From: Cyprinodon diabolis
Lineage: Eukaryota > Chordata > Actinopteri > Cyprinodontiformes > Cyprinodontidae
DNA: 64,000 bases
Assembly (NCBI GenBank): GCA_030533445.1
Contig: CM060080.1
Coordinates: 25,750,762 to 25,814,761 of the forward strand
Direction: 5' to 3'
Positions 1 through 11,289 of the stretch are shown here, in pieces (the stretch's first letter is position 1; every line of letters starts with the position of its first letter). The notes beneath the pieces are model-generated. The model was not told the DNA's origin. It was given only the letters and a program-made list of their open reading frames with translations, and made no database searches. The position numbers and the translations under genes are program-made.

Positions 1-2387
1 TTCTTATGGTTTCTCCTTTTTACATGTTTTTATCTCTTCAACGAAGCCCAAGCTTTGAACTTAGGCCTGAGCTTCCGTTTTCTGTTTTATAACAGTGTAA
101 ACACACATGCCTGTATTGACATAAGCTATTAATTTGACTGAGCCCAAGATTGAGCACATGCTATGAAGACAATCAGGTGGACCCCTGATGGAACTCCCTA
201 CATCTACAGACTTCTGGTCCGTGTTGTGAGAAAAGGTGCTGGAGTGACTTTAAGTTTAAGAACCATCTGATCAGTGTACAGGTCAGAATTCGTCACATGG
301 GGTCTTTAATGCGCCATTCGGCCTGGTCCCAGATTAGCGTTATTGTTACAGTCTACTGCTGAGATGATTAAGATTGAAACTGACTTTCATGACAACCTGT
401 CATGACCAGCACTAATCTCAAGATCTGTTTTGAGTTCACGCTTGGTTGCTGGTGCTGGGTGTAGGTAGCCTTTACCATGATTGTTTTTACAGTCTAATTG
501 CAAGGAAAAAGGCACGTTCACCAAGTGACAAACAGTTTCTGTGACCTTACCTCATCTTGCCTTTTCTTGACTTGAAAAGTAAAGTTCATGTAGTTACTTG
601 TGAAATTGTTCATGAAGTGTCAAAAAAAAAAACAACAACGAAATCCAGCCTCTTTTTCCAGTATGCATCAGCTGTAATCAGGGTTCCTAAACTTAGTTCA
701 GAGATGACTTTCTTCAGACTTTTCTAGGTTGCATTTGCCAGAGTTCTCAGGTTAATAGCCTAAGAGTCTATTTCAAAATACGACTGAAAAGGTCCATTAC
801 AACATTATGCAAAATATGTCTGGAGAAGCTTTAAAAACCTTGATCCTGCACAGAGTCAAAGGCAGAAAAAAAAGAAAGGAGTAAAAGAAGAGCTGCAAAA
901 CACAAAGAAAGAAGAAAGGAGGGAGATCACGTAGAAAGGGTTGAAAAAATGAAGAACTTAAGCAATAAAGAAAGGATTTAATTATTAAAGGCAAAATAGG
1001 AAGGTGAAAAGGAAGTAAAGATAGATGTACGTAGATATGGAAAGGTGGATAGAAAAAAGGGCTATAACACATAAGGAAGGGAATGGCAGAAGGAAGCCAG
1101 AATGGAACAAGAAAAGAAAAGAAAGAAAGAACTGCCAGGCTTCAAATGAAAAAAAGAAAGAAAGAAAAATACAAAGGACTAAAGGGGGGATAATAGAAAG
1201 CAAGGAGGGGCAATTAGTTAGGAAATAATGATTTTAAATCCAAATATTTTCTGTACTCATTTTTGTTATTTTCATTCAGAAATTCCAAACGTGGAAATCA
1301 AATGTCGTACTTTTTTGTTTTTCAAACTACATAGGTCCCTTATGTAACAGAGAAAGTTGGCTTCATTCAGACTTCAAAGCTTCAAACTAGACCAAACAAC
1401 ATGGTCTAAAAATGGAATCTATTTAAGGATGTCAACAGTGGTTTACAAACACCCATTGTTAAGAAACATAACAGGCAAATTAATATTGATCCGTCAGGGA
1501 GTAGTTAGGATGATGAATGTCAAATGTGAGTGTTTTAAATTTGCTGTTAGCTTTTATTTAGATAATTCAAGATGTCAAAAGAATTATGCAAGACTCCCAT
1601 CAACTATTCTTTGAAGTGGTATATGAGTAACACGACCTTCTACCAGTGCAAGTTTACCACCCACAACAGAGCTTGCTCATGCATTTCTGTTGGCTTTTCT
1701 TCTAACAAGCACAGCTACACATGGACCACTCAGCTAGATGAGTTTCTCCAAAGCATCACCAAAGATAAGGAATAATTCAGAGCACTCACTGAGTCCTTGA
1801 AGGGAGTCTTTCACACTCTGGGGAGGATATCAATAACTGCATTATTTACACAAATACAATTCTTTAAAAAAGTTTTTATATCCCAGCTGGTCCTCAAGAT
1901 TTTTTTTAAGCTACAACAAGAAGTTGAAATATTTTTATTGGGCTTTTATTTAACACAAGCATAACAGGGGAGTCACAATGGTGTTAATTAAATCCAAACA
2001 TAATGTATTATATTAACATATGCTGAAAAACACATTGAATACATTACTAAAATGGTTAAAAATAGCTGTTGTGAAGTGCTCTGGAATAATAAACTCCAAA
2101 ATGCATAACAACAGTTCAGTACAAGAGGACTGAATGATCGCTCTTTCCTCTCTGGTCTGAGTCCCTTTAGGAAAACCCTCCCTCCGGACAATGTAAGTAT
2201 AATCTTTTAGCGTGGTTGGCCATTCAGCATCGAGCAACCAGTTTCATAGCCCGCCCCTGCTCCAAATCTGTCACTTCCTCAGTGGAATAAACAGATTTTT
2301 TTTTTATTTTACCTACCAGACCCCTACTTTCTCACTGGTTGCTTCAATGCACAGAGGCTCAAACCTCAAAAGGTATCCCTCCCTGCT
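1..2387. other. Intron sequence, no gene seen; purine-rich tract
   Basis: AT-rich non-coding DNA that would belong to the ltbp2 intron after the 6429-6503 exon. I see no exon or recognisable transposon. About 845-1215 is strongly purine-rich on the plus strand (runs of AAAGAAAG, GAAGAAAGG and similar). Confidence 0.6.
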
Positions 2388-3076
2388 GCAGAGAAGCTCG
2401 TCCATGCCTTTGTCTCCTCCAGGCTGGATTACTGCAACGCTCTCCTCATCGGGATCTCTGGCAGGAGCCTTCAGAAGCTCCAGTACGTACAGAACAGCGC
2501 TGCCAGGGTCCTGATGAGGGTGAGGAAACACCAGCATATCACTCCCATCCTTCACACTTTACACTGGCTCCCTATTCACGCCCGTATAGAGTACAAGATT
2601 CTTCTGCACACCCATCACTGTGTGCATGGTGCGGCCCCCACCTATCTCACTGAACTGCTCACACCACACACCTCTTCCCGGACCCGGTCAGGCCAACAGC
2701 ACCGTCTGGCCCCACCCAGGACACGGCTAAAAACAATGGGCGATAGGGCTTTCGAAGCCGCAGCTCCCCGTCTGTGGAATGCCCTCCCAGACCACCTTAG
2801 GGCCCCACAGACGGTGGATTGTTTTAAGAAAGGACTGAAAACGTTCCTTTTTAGAAATGCCTACAATTGTTGATTTTAATTTTTTTAATAGGCTATGTAT
2901 GCCTTTTAATGTATTGATTTTAATGATTGTCTTTTTACACTGTTTTTAATGTTATGGTCTTTTAAACTTGTTTTAATTTTCCCTTTTTAAATGTAGCACT
3001 TTGTAGCACTTTGAGATTTGATGTCAAATGTAAAGTGCGTTATAAATAAAATTCATTATTATTATTATTATTATTT
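2388..3076 (+). mobile_element. 5'-truncated L2-type LINE, reverse transcriptase C-terminus and 3' tail
   Basis: A continuous plus-strand frame (2388-2873, stop after NAYNC) encodes the end of an L2-clade non-LTR retrotransposon protein. Motifs are EKLVHAFVSSRLDYCNALL, LQ.VQNSAARVL, ITPIL..LHWLPI..RIEYKIL and, at the end, FEAAAPRLWNALPDHLR with FKKGLKTFLF. The 3' part after the stop carries TGTAAAGTGCGTTATAAATA and ends in an ATT microsatellite (about 3056-3076), the usual L2 3' terminus. The reverse-transcriptase catalytic core and endonuclease are missing, so it is a dead, 5'-truncated copy. The frame has no stops, so it is fairly young. Confidence 0.85.
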
Positions 3077-3379
3077 CATATATAGAGACTAACAGGGTGC
3101 CTCCTGCTCCTCCAGAGTGGCTCAACAGCTGAATAATGTGCAACACACTCATGAAATCAAACGCATTAAAGTCCAAATTTCATTGAATTTATTGACTATA
3201 TTTAAGAAATTTTAACCAATTACTTTACGAAATTGACAGGTGGAGATTTAGCCTCCCTAGTAATCAATGAGAAATTCAATCAACTGTTTAAATAGTTTCA
3301 TAGAAAATCACTTCAAAGGTAGTTAGGGAACAATAGTGGACAAAATCTGGAAGAAGTTACACCTAATGTATGTTACCTT

Positions 3380-3842
3380 TAACAAACCATCCCCATTGCG
3401 ATACATGGCCATGGAAGCATCATGCTGAGGGTATCCTTTTCTGCATCAGAAACAGTGAAGCTTGCTAAAGTTTTTTGTGATCAGTCTTCTCAAATTTTTC
3501 GTTTGTGGCAGATGGCTGCTCAAACTCAGCCAGATTTTCTTAAATGCCATTTTCCTTTCTCTTGCATCTAAGTGATGCCCAATGTGAGGGACTCCATTGT
3601 CGTTAATGCAATAGATTTTTTTGTTTGCTGTTTGTACGTCCAGCAGGTGTCATTTCTACAAGTCAGTGACATAATAATTAAGTTAACTGGACAACAGATA
3701 GAGGTAAATACAGTAAAATGTCAGAGGATGCAAAGGCGTTAGGATTAAGTTGCAGTTTCACCTCCATCAAGAAACCAACCCTCAAGATAAAGCCAGAGCA
3801 ATACATTTAGATGGAAGCATATCTAGTCAAAGTCCAGACCTA
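3380..3842 (+). mobile_element. Degenerate Tc1 element, left part (split by a later insertion)
   Basis: Remnant of a Tc1-like transposase reading on the plus strand. Around 3400 it has the degraded GKHGGSIM-type segment (ATGGAAGCATCATGCTGAGG), and it runs to AGTCAAAGTCCAGACC at 3827-3842, the SQSPDL motif just before the catalytic Glu. At that point the 1.2-kb element at 3843-5048 interrupts it. Many indels; no open frame. The left inverted repeat is not visible. Confidence 0.7.
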
Positions 3843-5048
3843 CACTCACCGGCCACTTTATTAGGTACACCTGTCCAACTGCTCTTTAACACTTAATTTC
3901 TAAGCAGCAACTCAGTGCATTTAGGCATGTAGACATGGTTAAGACAATCTCCTGCAGTTCAAACCGAGCATCAGTATGGGGAAGAAAGGTGATTTGAGTG
4001 ACTTTGAAGGTGGCATGATTGTTGGTGCCAGAAGGGCTGGTCTGAGTATTTCAGAAACTGCTGATCTGCTGGGATTTTCACGCACAACCATCTCTAGGGT
4101 TTACAGAGAATGGTCCGAAAAAGAAAAAACATCCAGTGAGCGGCAGTTCTGTGGGCGGAAATGCCTTGTTGATGCCAGAGGTCAGAGGAGAATGGCCAGA
4201 CTGGTTCGAGCTGATAGAAGGGCAACAGTGACTCAAATAACCACCCGTTACAACCAAGGTGGGCAGAAGAGCATCTCTGAACGCACAGTACGTCGAACTT
4301 TGAGGCAGATGGGCTACAGCAGCAGAAGACCACACCGGGTGCCACTCCTTTCAGCTAAGAACAGAAAACTGAGGCTACAATTTGCACAAGCTCATCGAAA
4401 TTGGACAATAGAAGATTGGAAAAACGTTGCCTGGTCTGATGAGTCTCGATTTCTGCTGCGACATTCGGATGGTAGGGTCAGAATTTGGCGTCTACAACAT
4501 GAAAGCATGGATCCATCCTGCCTTGTATCAACGGTTCAGGCTGGTGGTGGTGGTGTCATGGTGTGGGGAATATTTTCTTGGCACTCTTTGGGCCCCTTGG
4601 TACCAATTGAGCATGGTTGCAACGCCACAGCCTACCTGAGTATTGTTGCTGACCATGTCCTTCCCTTTATGACCACAATGTACCCAACTTCTGATGGCTA
4701 CTTTCAGCAGGATAATGCGCCATGTCATAAAGCTGGAATCATCTCAGACTGGTTTCTTGAACATGACAATGAGTTCACTGTACTCAAATGGCCTCCACAG
4801 TCACCAGATCTCAATCCAATAGAGCATCTTTGGGATGTGGTGGAACGGGAGATTCGCATCATGGATGTGCAGCCGACAAATCTGTGGCAACTGTGTGATG
4901 CCATCATGTCAATATGGACCAAACTCCCTGAGGAATGCTTCCAGCACCTTGTTGAATCTATGCCACGAAGAATTGAGGCAGTTCTGAAGGCAAAAGGGGG
5001 TCCAACCCATTACTAGCATGGGGTACCTAATAAAGTGACCGGTGAGTG
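3843..5048 (+). mobile_element. Complete Tc1/mariner DD36E (Incomer-type) transposon
   Basis: A 1206-bp element flanked by TA target duplications (3841-3842 and 5049-5050). The terminal inverted repeats are about 29 bp, beginning CACTCACCGGYCACTTTATT, with two mismatches between the ends. It contains one intact transposase gene. Size, short inverted repeats and a 346-aa transposase with DD36E spacing agree with what I recall of the Incomer family of Tc1/mariner elements in vertebrates; that family name comes from recalled knowledge and not from a search. It is inserted in an older Tc1 copy. Confidence 0.9.
3976..5016 (+). CDS. Intact DD36E Tc1/mariner transposase (346 aa)
   Basis: Cut-and-paste DNA transposase, nuclear. 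The frame runs from ATG at 3976 to TAG at 5016 with no stop or frameshift. The N-terminus carries a paired-type double helix-turn-helix: first HTH about residues 10-45 ([20 protein letters not shown]), second about 70-110 ([14 protein letters not shown]), then a basic RRPHR patch. Catalytic residues are Asp155 (AWSDESR), Asp246 (FQQDNAPCH) and Glu283 (NPIEHLW), leaving 36 residues between the second and third, hence DD36E rather than the usual Tc1 DD34E. The glycine-rich box ([10 protein letters not shown]) is present. It ends KGGPTHY. All expected domains are complete, so the protein could be active; activity is inference. Confidence 0.92.
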   Translation: MGKKGDLSDFEGGMIVGARRAGLSISETADLLGFSRTTISRVYREWSEKEKTSSERQFCGRKCLVDARGQRRMARLVRADRRATVTQITTRYNQGGQKSISERTVRRTLRQMGYSSRRPHRVPLLSAKNRKLRLQFAQAHRNWTIEDWKNVAWSDESRFLLRHSDGRVRIWRLQHESMDPSCLVSTVQAGGGGVMVWGIFSWHSLGPLVPIEHGCNATAYLSIVADHVLPFMTTMYPTSDGYFQQDNAPCHKAGIISDWFLEHDNEFTVLKWPPQSPDLNPIEHLWDVVEREIRIMDVQPTNLWQLCDAIMSIWTKLPEECFQHLVESMPRRIEAVLKAKGGPTHY

Positions 5049-5050
5049 TA

Positions 5051-5307
5051 GATTATATAAAGGAAGACCTGCTGCTGTTCATAGATACTATCCATCCATA
5101 TCTAGTAATTTTCCGCATAAAACTATTGGATAATTCTAGTCTCTAGGTGGGCAAAGCAAGTTAAACCACAACCCAAAAAATCTGAACCTGCAGTTGCAGC
5201 AAAAAGTGATTAACAAAAAAGAAAACTTCAATATAGGTTACAAGTTTGTGGTTAAAATTAGAAAAAAAGGAAAAAAAGCTAAAGATGCATGAATACTTTT
5301 GCAAGCC
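5051..5307 (+). mobile_element. Degenerate Tc1 element, right part
   Basis: This continues the copy interrupted at 3842. It starts with remnants of the transposase C-terminus (GTTCATAGATACTATCCATC, from the conserved region after [21 protein letters not shown] from the LAAVIAA-type end). It ends in the right inverted repeat GCATGAATACTTTTGCAAGC at about 5287-5306, the common fish Tc1 terminus. It is strongly decayed. Confidence 0.65.
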
Positions 5308-6428
5308 TTTTAACAGCAGTAGATGAGATCTATTATGAGACAAGCATTGCTCTGTTCCAATAAAAAACACAACAAGCAGCTGAATAGAAGCCACACTTGG
5401 GCACGCTGGACGCCGTTCTGAAAGTAATGAAAAACTCCCACAAGAAGCACATTTTTTGTCCTTCTGGCTGCTGGAGAGAGATGTGAAACTAGGACTCAAT
5501 GGAACAGCAACAGCTACACAGTATGCAGACTTTAAAGCAGTGCAGTAAATATTATGGGCAACTGCCATTTATGGGTTGTTTCTAACAGAATGAATGAGTG
5601 ACTGGAAAGGGAGAAAGCTTGAAACAATCATAAAAGAAAATTTTAGAAAATGTATTGGCTAGAGATTGTTTTACTGGAAAATAAAAGTATACTTTTATAA
5701 TGAAGCCTTTGCTATGTGGGATAATGTTCATATGCTCAGCATATCAAAGAAAACACCACAAAATCTGTGCAGATCAGGAAGTATGTTGAACCTACTGAAC
5801 CAGATGGTGAGATCTGTTATGGAGGTGTCCAAATCTGCCCACTGAACCATTATGTTATTATACTCCATAGGCTTCAGTAAGCACTGCCTCTTGGATTATG
5901 ACACTGTTAATCAAGTCAATGGCAAGACTCTAAGCAGACTGTTTTTTGTTATTTCAAGTATCAACATCACTCTTGTCAGCCTTGAACCTAGATTGAAAAT
6001 CAGCATTCTTTTCCTTGATTTGCAGTCAATGCTTATTTACTAAAGCCATGAACCGAGAGGAATGCACTGAATATTGTAAAATGAGACAAACTACAGAACA
6101 GACATTGTGTTTTTGCTTGTTAGATCATAAACCCTGATAATAATTTGATGTCCCTATCATGCTGCTGCGAGATAGAACTATCTGCGTGCGATCTTTGAAG
6201 CTTTTTGGAAAGAAGGATGGCTTTGCTGGCTTTCTAGTGTTGGAATATCTACAAGCCGTAGATCAACTAAATGCAGGAAACACTAAAAGGATCACAAATA
6301 CTCTTCCTTCGCTGCATGTCGATTTAAACAAAGATCAGATTAGATAAGAACTCTGATCTAATGTTGTTATTGTCCTGCTTCATATAGGCAGTGGATTAAA
6401 AGAATAACCTTCTAATTGTTTGACTTAC
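5308..6428. other. Intron sequence, nothing recognised
   Basis: Non-coding intron of ltbp2 between the Tc1 remnant and the exon ending at 6429. There are short chance frames on both strands only, none with recognisable motifs. Confidence 0.55.
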
Positions 6429-6503
6429 CTTGACAGTGGGTGACATTCATCCTTTTAAACCCTTGGGGACACTCAACTTGACCATTCGCGATTACTGCAT
6501 ATG
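6429..6503 (-). CDS. ltbp2: ltbp2 exon: end of hybrid domain
   Basis: This 75-nt exon lies 12.2 kb after the previous one. Its acceptor is CTGTTTGCAG and its donor GTAAGT (6428-6423). It reads [20 protein letters not shown], then VTHCQ, carrying cysteines seven and eight of the hybrid domain. VI.NGQ.ECPQG.KR.N.THCQ is near-identical to mammalian LTBP2 and unlike LTBP1, which has a different segment here. NVT is a conserved sequon. It ends with one base of the next codon, as expected before a calcium-binding EGF exon starting D-I/V-N-E-C. I looked for that exon between 1 and 6428 and did not see it, so the following intron exceeds 6.4 kb. Confidence 0.9.
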
Positions 6504-6963
6504 CTGCAAACAGGAAAAAAAGAAATTACTTAACAGTAAAAACAAAGAGAAAAATCAAAAAAGAAGAAAAAAATGCTTCAGAAAATGAGCTCACAACCAG
6601 CATTTCAGAAATTTTCACATCCTTTTATTTTGACTAAATGATTGTATGTCTTCACTAAATAAAATGAATTGAAATAATGTAATAGATCTTATGGGATGGA
6701 ACAACAAAAAGTGTTACATTATTATAAAATAGAAAAAGAAAGGGATAAAGGATAATAAATATTTCTTTTTCCAAATTTTTTATTCCCTTTGAATCTACTA
6801 TTAGTGGATAAAAAAGTGCAACACTTGAATCAGGTAATGGTGAATCCAGGTAAACCACAAATACACAGCCTCTTTAGTGCAGTATGGCAAAAATATTAAC
6901 AAATTGACGTTTTTGGGCATCAATGTACCTACATTTATTTGATTACCCACAACTACCCTGATT

Positions 6964-7313
6964 TAGGGCTGAAACAATTAATCGGATTAATCGCTTATTG
7001 ATCTAATCGTCAACTAGTTTAGCAATCAGTTAATCTGTAATTGGAGTATAGAGACCATAAAACATGCCTTTAGCTGATATAGTGGCCCACTTAAAGCAGT
7101 AATTATACCAAAAATTAAAAAAACAATATATTTATATATATTAATATTTTACATTTAAGATTTAAGATCCAGAACTCTTAAAGTGGAAAAGTTCAGTTTA
7201 ATGATGTAAAGACTTCTTTAAGGAACCTTTGGCTATCCAATTATTAATCGATTAATAGGAAAAATGATTGACAGATTAATCGATTTGCAAAATAATCATT
7301 AGTTGCAGCCCTA
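6964..7313. mobile_element. hAT-type MITE, 350 bp
   Basis: Non-autonomous element with imperfect inverted ends beginning TAGGGCTGMAAC and subterminal ATTAATCGATTAAT-like repeats on both sides. An eight-base target duplication flanks it (CCCTGATT at 6956-6963, GCCTGATT at 7314-7321, one mismatch). The eight-base duplication and the TAGGGCTG ends indicate the hAT superfamily. No coding sequence. Confidence 0.8.
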
Positions 7314-9057
7314 GCCTGATTGAATTGGTATAAATGTCATGGTTGGGGGAGGGGGTGGCAGGGGGGCCCATATCCAATTATCCTGTCCCAGGCCAGACCA
7401 AGGCTGTAAGCTGACCTGGGTTTAAGCACACTTACAAGGCAAAGCCTGAAAGAAAGAAAAAATTAGAGGTAACTGAAGCAGGCCCTTGAGAGACTCCTTG
7501 GGGAACTGTATAAAAAAAAAACGATTCTCATTTGAATAAGCATATTTTTGCTATTGCCAGAGCAGTACAGATCAAATGGTGTGTGTCTTGCAGCTTTGTG
7601 CTTGTATGTGCCTCGATGCAGTCGAACGGTCGATGTCAAATACCTAAATACATGTAGTCATGGCTGGCATGACAAGCAGTCATGCCTCAAAAAAAGAATT
7701 TATTTAAATAATAGACAGGTTGGTGTAACTGTTACATGGTCAAAATATAATCTGTTCCGCAGCAGGAGTGTGTATGTGTCTGCAAGTTTGACTGGGACGG
7801 AGACATGGAGGTGTAAGTGTGCAGTTTTTTGCCTGAGGAGAAACAGAATAGCAGTCGTAGCTGAACCTTTTATCGTATACACAGAGACATCGGGTTTTTC
7901 AGCATTTTATGACGAAAGATCCACCCCATGATTTCTACGAGCAGAATGTGCACATGCATGAAGAGAGATGAAAAGAAGAATGACATATTGTTGGTATGAC
8001 AGGACATTTTATTTTTTACAGTATTGTCAGTTCATATAACAGTCGCAAAATTAGAGGGCTTAAGGATTGTCAGATTGTCTTATCATTTACCTGGGATGAA
8101 TACTTCCTATGTAAAAACAAGTTCAAAGATCAGCAAATATAGTTGAAACCATTAAAAAAAAAAACTTTTCCAGCAGGACAATGATATATAACACAAAACT
8201 AAAACCAACATTTTATGATTTGGTAGAGTGTATTTTCATATATTACAAAAGCAAAGTCAAAGTTAAGATGAGATATAATTCTAAATTTGTGGCAGGACTT
8301 GAAAAGTGATATTCATAGACTCTCAACACACTACAGTTTCCTAGAATTCTGTTTCTGGAAAGTCTGGGGAAAAAATGTATAGCACTTTCTGGCTTAGATT
8401 ATTTTACTACACCAATCTAAATAAATACACAATATCTGGAAAGCAAGCCAAAATATTTTTTGATTTCCACATTGTGAATGTCAAAAATATATATATATAT
8501 ATATAATCCAGACTTGTATACTGCCAACTGTATGTTTGCCTTTCAGTCCCTTTTTTTTTCTGCCTGCAACATGCGGTTTTATGTTGGACATGTCGTGGTT
8601 TTCTTATTGAAGGGCTTTTCTCCCTCACATTCCTGCCTTCCTGAAAGCCCAACCTTATGATACACCACACCCACCCATGACAGACTGGACCAAGCAATAC
8701 ATTGCTTTGAATCTGCAGCCAGGGCAACGAATTTGTGAAAACAAATGTGACGCATGCCATTTACTAAAGGATCTATGTTTACCAGCAAAAACTATGCAAA
8801 CCTTCCCCTGTGGACTGTTTCATGAGACAGTGTTTGTGAATGAAAGGTGGATTCGAATGATGTAAAGGGCCATCTGGATCCCTTACAGGTCCGGACACGA
8901 TGACACCTGTTCTTTCACTATGTCACAATTAAGCAGCACTGTTTACAGCAAACAGTCTGTGCTTGTTGAGCAAAATAGCAACCTGTAAACGATTGTGTTT
9001 AATTTTGGCTCGGGTAACTGGAATGTCTGGTACATGAAAAGTTTTTTTTTGGGACTA
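7314..9057. other. Intron sequence, no gene recognised
   Basis: ltbp2 intron. It contains a G-rich patch at about 7345-7370 and a TA microsatellite at about 8489-8505. Several short open frames look like chance. No transposon signature recognised. Confidence 0.5.
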
Positions 9058-9350
9058 GGGTCCTGGAAGTTGTATCATGGTCCCGCTGTTACCCAGTCGA
9101 CCAAGCAGGCTCAGTGTACCTGAGGAATGACAGAGCAGAAGTGGGTCAGGATGAAGGAGGCAGTCTAAGAGGTGGGGGCATGTGTCAAAGTAATGCATCT
9201 CGTCCTGTACGTCCATCCCCTCATCTTCCCCAACACTCTCATAATCCTACTCAGAGGATTCAGAGTAATTAGTTGTTGTGTTGGAGCGATGGGCATGTCT
9301 TCCTGCAGCGACGGGATCAGGAAAACTCAGACCTGAGTGACAGAAAGTTG
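9058..9350 (-). pseudogene. Unexplained acidic minus-strand reading frame with one stop
   Basis: Reading the minus strand from about 9350 down to the stop at 9057-9055 gives a frame that looks protein-like: PDPVAAGRHAHRSNTTTNYS, ESSE, a TAG stop at 9249-9247, then DYESVGEDEGMDVQDEMHYF, DTCPHLLDCLL and so on, ending MIQLPGP. The stop replaces what would naturally be an acidic codon (GAG TAG GAT). A possible acceptor TGTCACTCAG precedes it. I do not recognise the family. It lies in an ltbp2 intron on the gene's own strand, so it could be a decayed exon, a retrocopy fragment or chance. It is not part of the ltbp2 frame joined by the flanking exons. Confidence 0.3.
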
Positions 9351-9944
9351 CATGTGCCAAGGGAAGCCCAGTAGGGGAGACCGCGGTGTCTCAATAAAGC
9401 TTATTAGCTGGCAGAAAAAGACCTCTGTAGTCAGTGAGAACTTAAATGTTTTAAAAGAAACAAGAAGTAAAAAAAAAATACAAACGCCTTATGTTTCCTG
9501 AGAATTATTTCCCATATATCACTTGGCTGACAGAGCTCACCATTTCCTGATGTGTGCCCTAAAAGTGGCTGTTACTGGAGTCCAGTTGGGTTGATATTTA
9601 TTGTTCCCTGGGGGCAATTTGTTTGTAAAGTGTCAAAAACCAGCTGCTGAACTTCAGCACACAGATGCTTTCAATGACCGGACTTCAAACTGGCTCCCTT
9701 CATTGTTTTCAAACAACATGGGTCCTTTTTTTCTTGCAGACACAGGTACTTGAAAGCAAATATTCTAAAACATTTAAAATGAAGTATTTAAAAAGTAGTG
9801 GCCTCAAATTATGCCATTCTGACATACTTGAACTTTGCCTTCCTAGGTTAGCTCTGTTGCTATAAAAAAGAAGACAAATATCTTCCATTGAACCTGCATG
9901 AGTCGCTTAATCTTTTTCTATTAGGAAGTAAAACTGTCCTCATT

Positions 9945-10945
9945 TTAACATGTAGAGACGGACAGAAAGGACCCGTGCAGATGAAACAGTGAAAAGATTA
10001 TGCCTAAAATTAAACTGCCATATATTAAACTGCCAAGTTTCTGACATCTGCAGGAGTAAACAGAAACGAAGGAAAGAGGAAAAATTATATCCAAAAAGTA
10101 ACAGTTGCATGGACCAAATGCCTTGTTGATATCAGTGGTCAGAGCAGAATGGGAAGACTGATTAGAAATGATAGAATGACAAATATAGCTCAAATGATTA
10201 CTTTTACAGCCTAGGCAAGTAGAATTGCATGAAGAATGTGTCCAATGTTAAATAAAACAAAGTAACAGACTAAGGAACACAGGTTCCCCAAATTTGAACA
10301 ATATTACTTTGCAAATAGATCTGCCAGCTCTAATGCAGCATTCAGGTGTTATGGTCCAAATATGGTATAAATGACAATTACAGTATTTTCCTGTCCTGCT
10401 TTGCATCCATAGTTTATGCTGGTCATGGTGGTATAAGAGTGGAGGATATTTTCTTTTTGTGCAATATTTGGGTCTTTATGTATCAACTGAGCATTTTTTA
10501 AAAGTCATATTCTACAATAGCAGTGCTGCAGCAAGTGTCCATCTCCTAATGAACACAGTGCAATCCATCATCCCAGGGCTGCTTCCAGGGTAACACAAAA
10601 TGTCTAGAAGCTGAAATAATTTCTGACTGGCTTCTTAAACATGAGAATAAGTTCTCTATGCTCACATGGCCTCAACCTTAAACAGATCTTAATAATGTCT
10701 AATCTAACAGAGCTCCATATGAATGTGGTGAAACAGGAGATTTGCATCAGCTGTAAAAAGATCTGCAACACCTTTATGATGCTATCATGTCAATGAGGAC
10801 TCAAATCATAGAATAATTTTTTATAATGAATTGTTATATTACATCTCTACTTTAAAGAGTTAAATGTCTTACATCATACTTTGTTTTAGCCATCCAAAGG
10901 CACCTAGAGGCAAAAGAAAATTAAAATGATAAAGTAATGCCTTAA
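9945..10945 (+). mobile_element. Fossil relative of the DD36E transposon
   Basis: Plus-strand DNA aligns by eye along nearly the whole transposase of the intact element at 3843-5048. Matches include ATGCCTTGTTGATATCAGTG, GAGGATATTTTCTTTTTGTG, TATCAACTGAGCA, a degraded catalytic-region segment near 10590-10690 and GATGCTATCATGTCAATGAG. Frameshifts and stops are everywhere and both inverted repeats have decayed (a trace, ATAAAGTAATGCC, is near 10932). This is therefore an old insertion of the same or a sister family. Confidence 0.75.
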
Positions 10946-11289
10946 CTGTAGAACTAATTGGATATCAACCTCAAAGACAGCAGTTGCCTTCAAAGCGAAG
11001 CCGTCTCTCCTGGTCTGGATGCCACCCATTTTATGATGTCACTCTATCACACCACTTCTGAAGGCTGAACCGAGTCTGAGACCTCTTAAAGGCCAAAAAA
11101 AAAAAAAAGGTTTTCAAAATTTAGACATGAGCTAAAATGTCTCCTAAAAGAGCCACTGCAGATCAGGGAGGGGATGGTTTATAGACAACAGAACTCAGGA
11201 GTATTTATCAGAGATGCATTAATTAAATTAAATGCCACTTTGTACATGATTCTGATAATGGAATAGTATTATAACAGAGTTAAAAGCTA

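Noticed and set aside
5161..5568. Minus-strand open frame of 135 codons
   Set aside because: It overlaps the decayed Tc1 right end on the opposite strand and has no domain motif; an antisense chance frame.
7548..7931. Plus-strand open frame of 127 codons with several Cys
   Set aside because: No recognisable domain, no splice context, composition like the intron around it.
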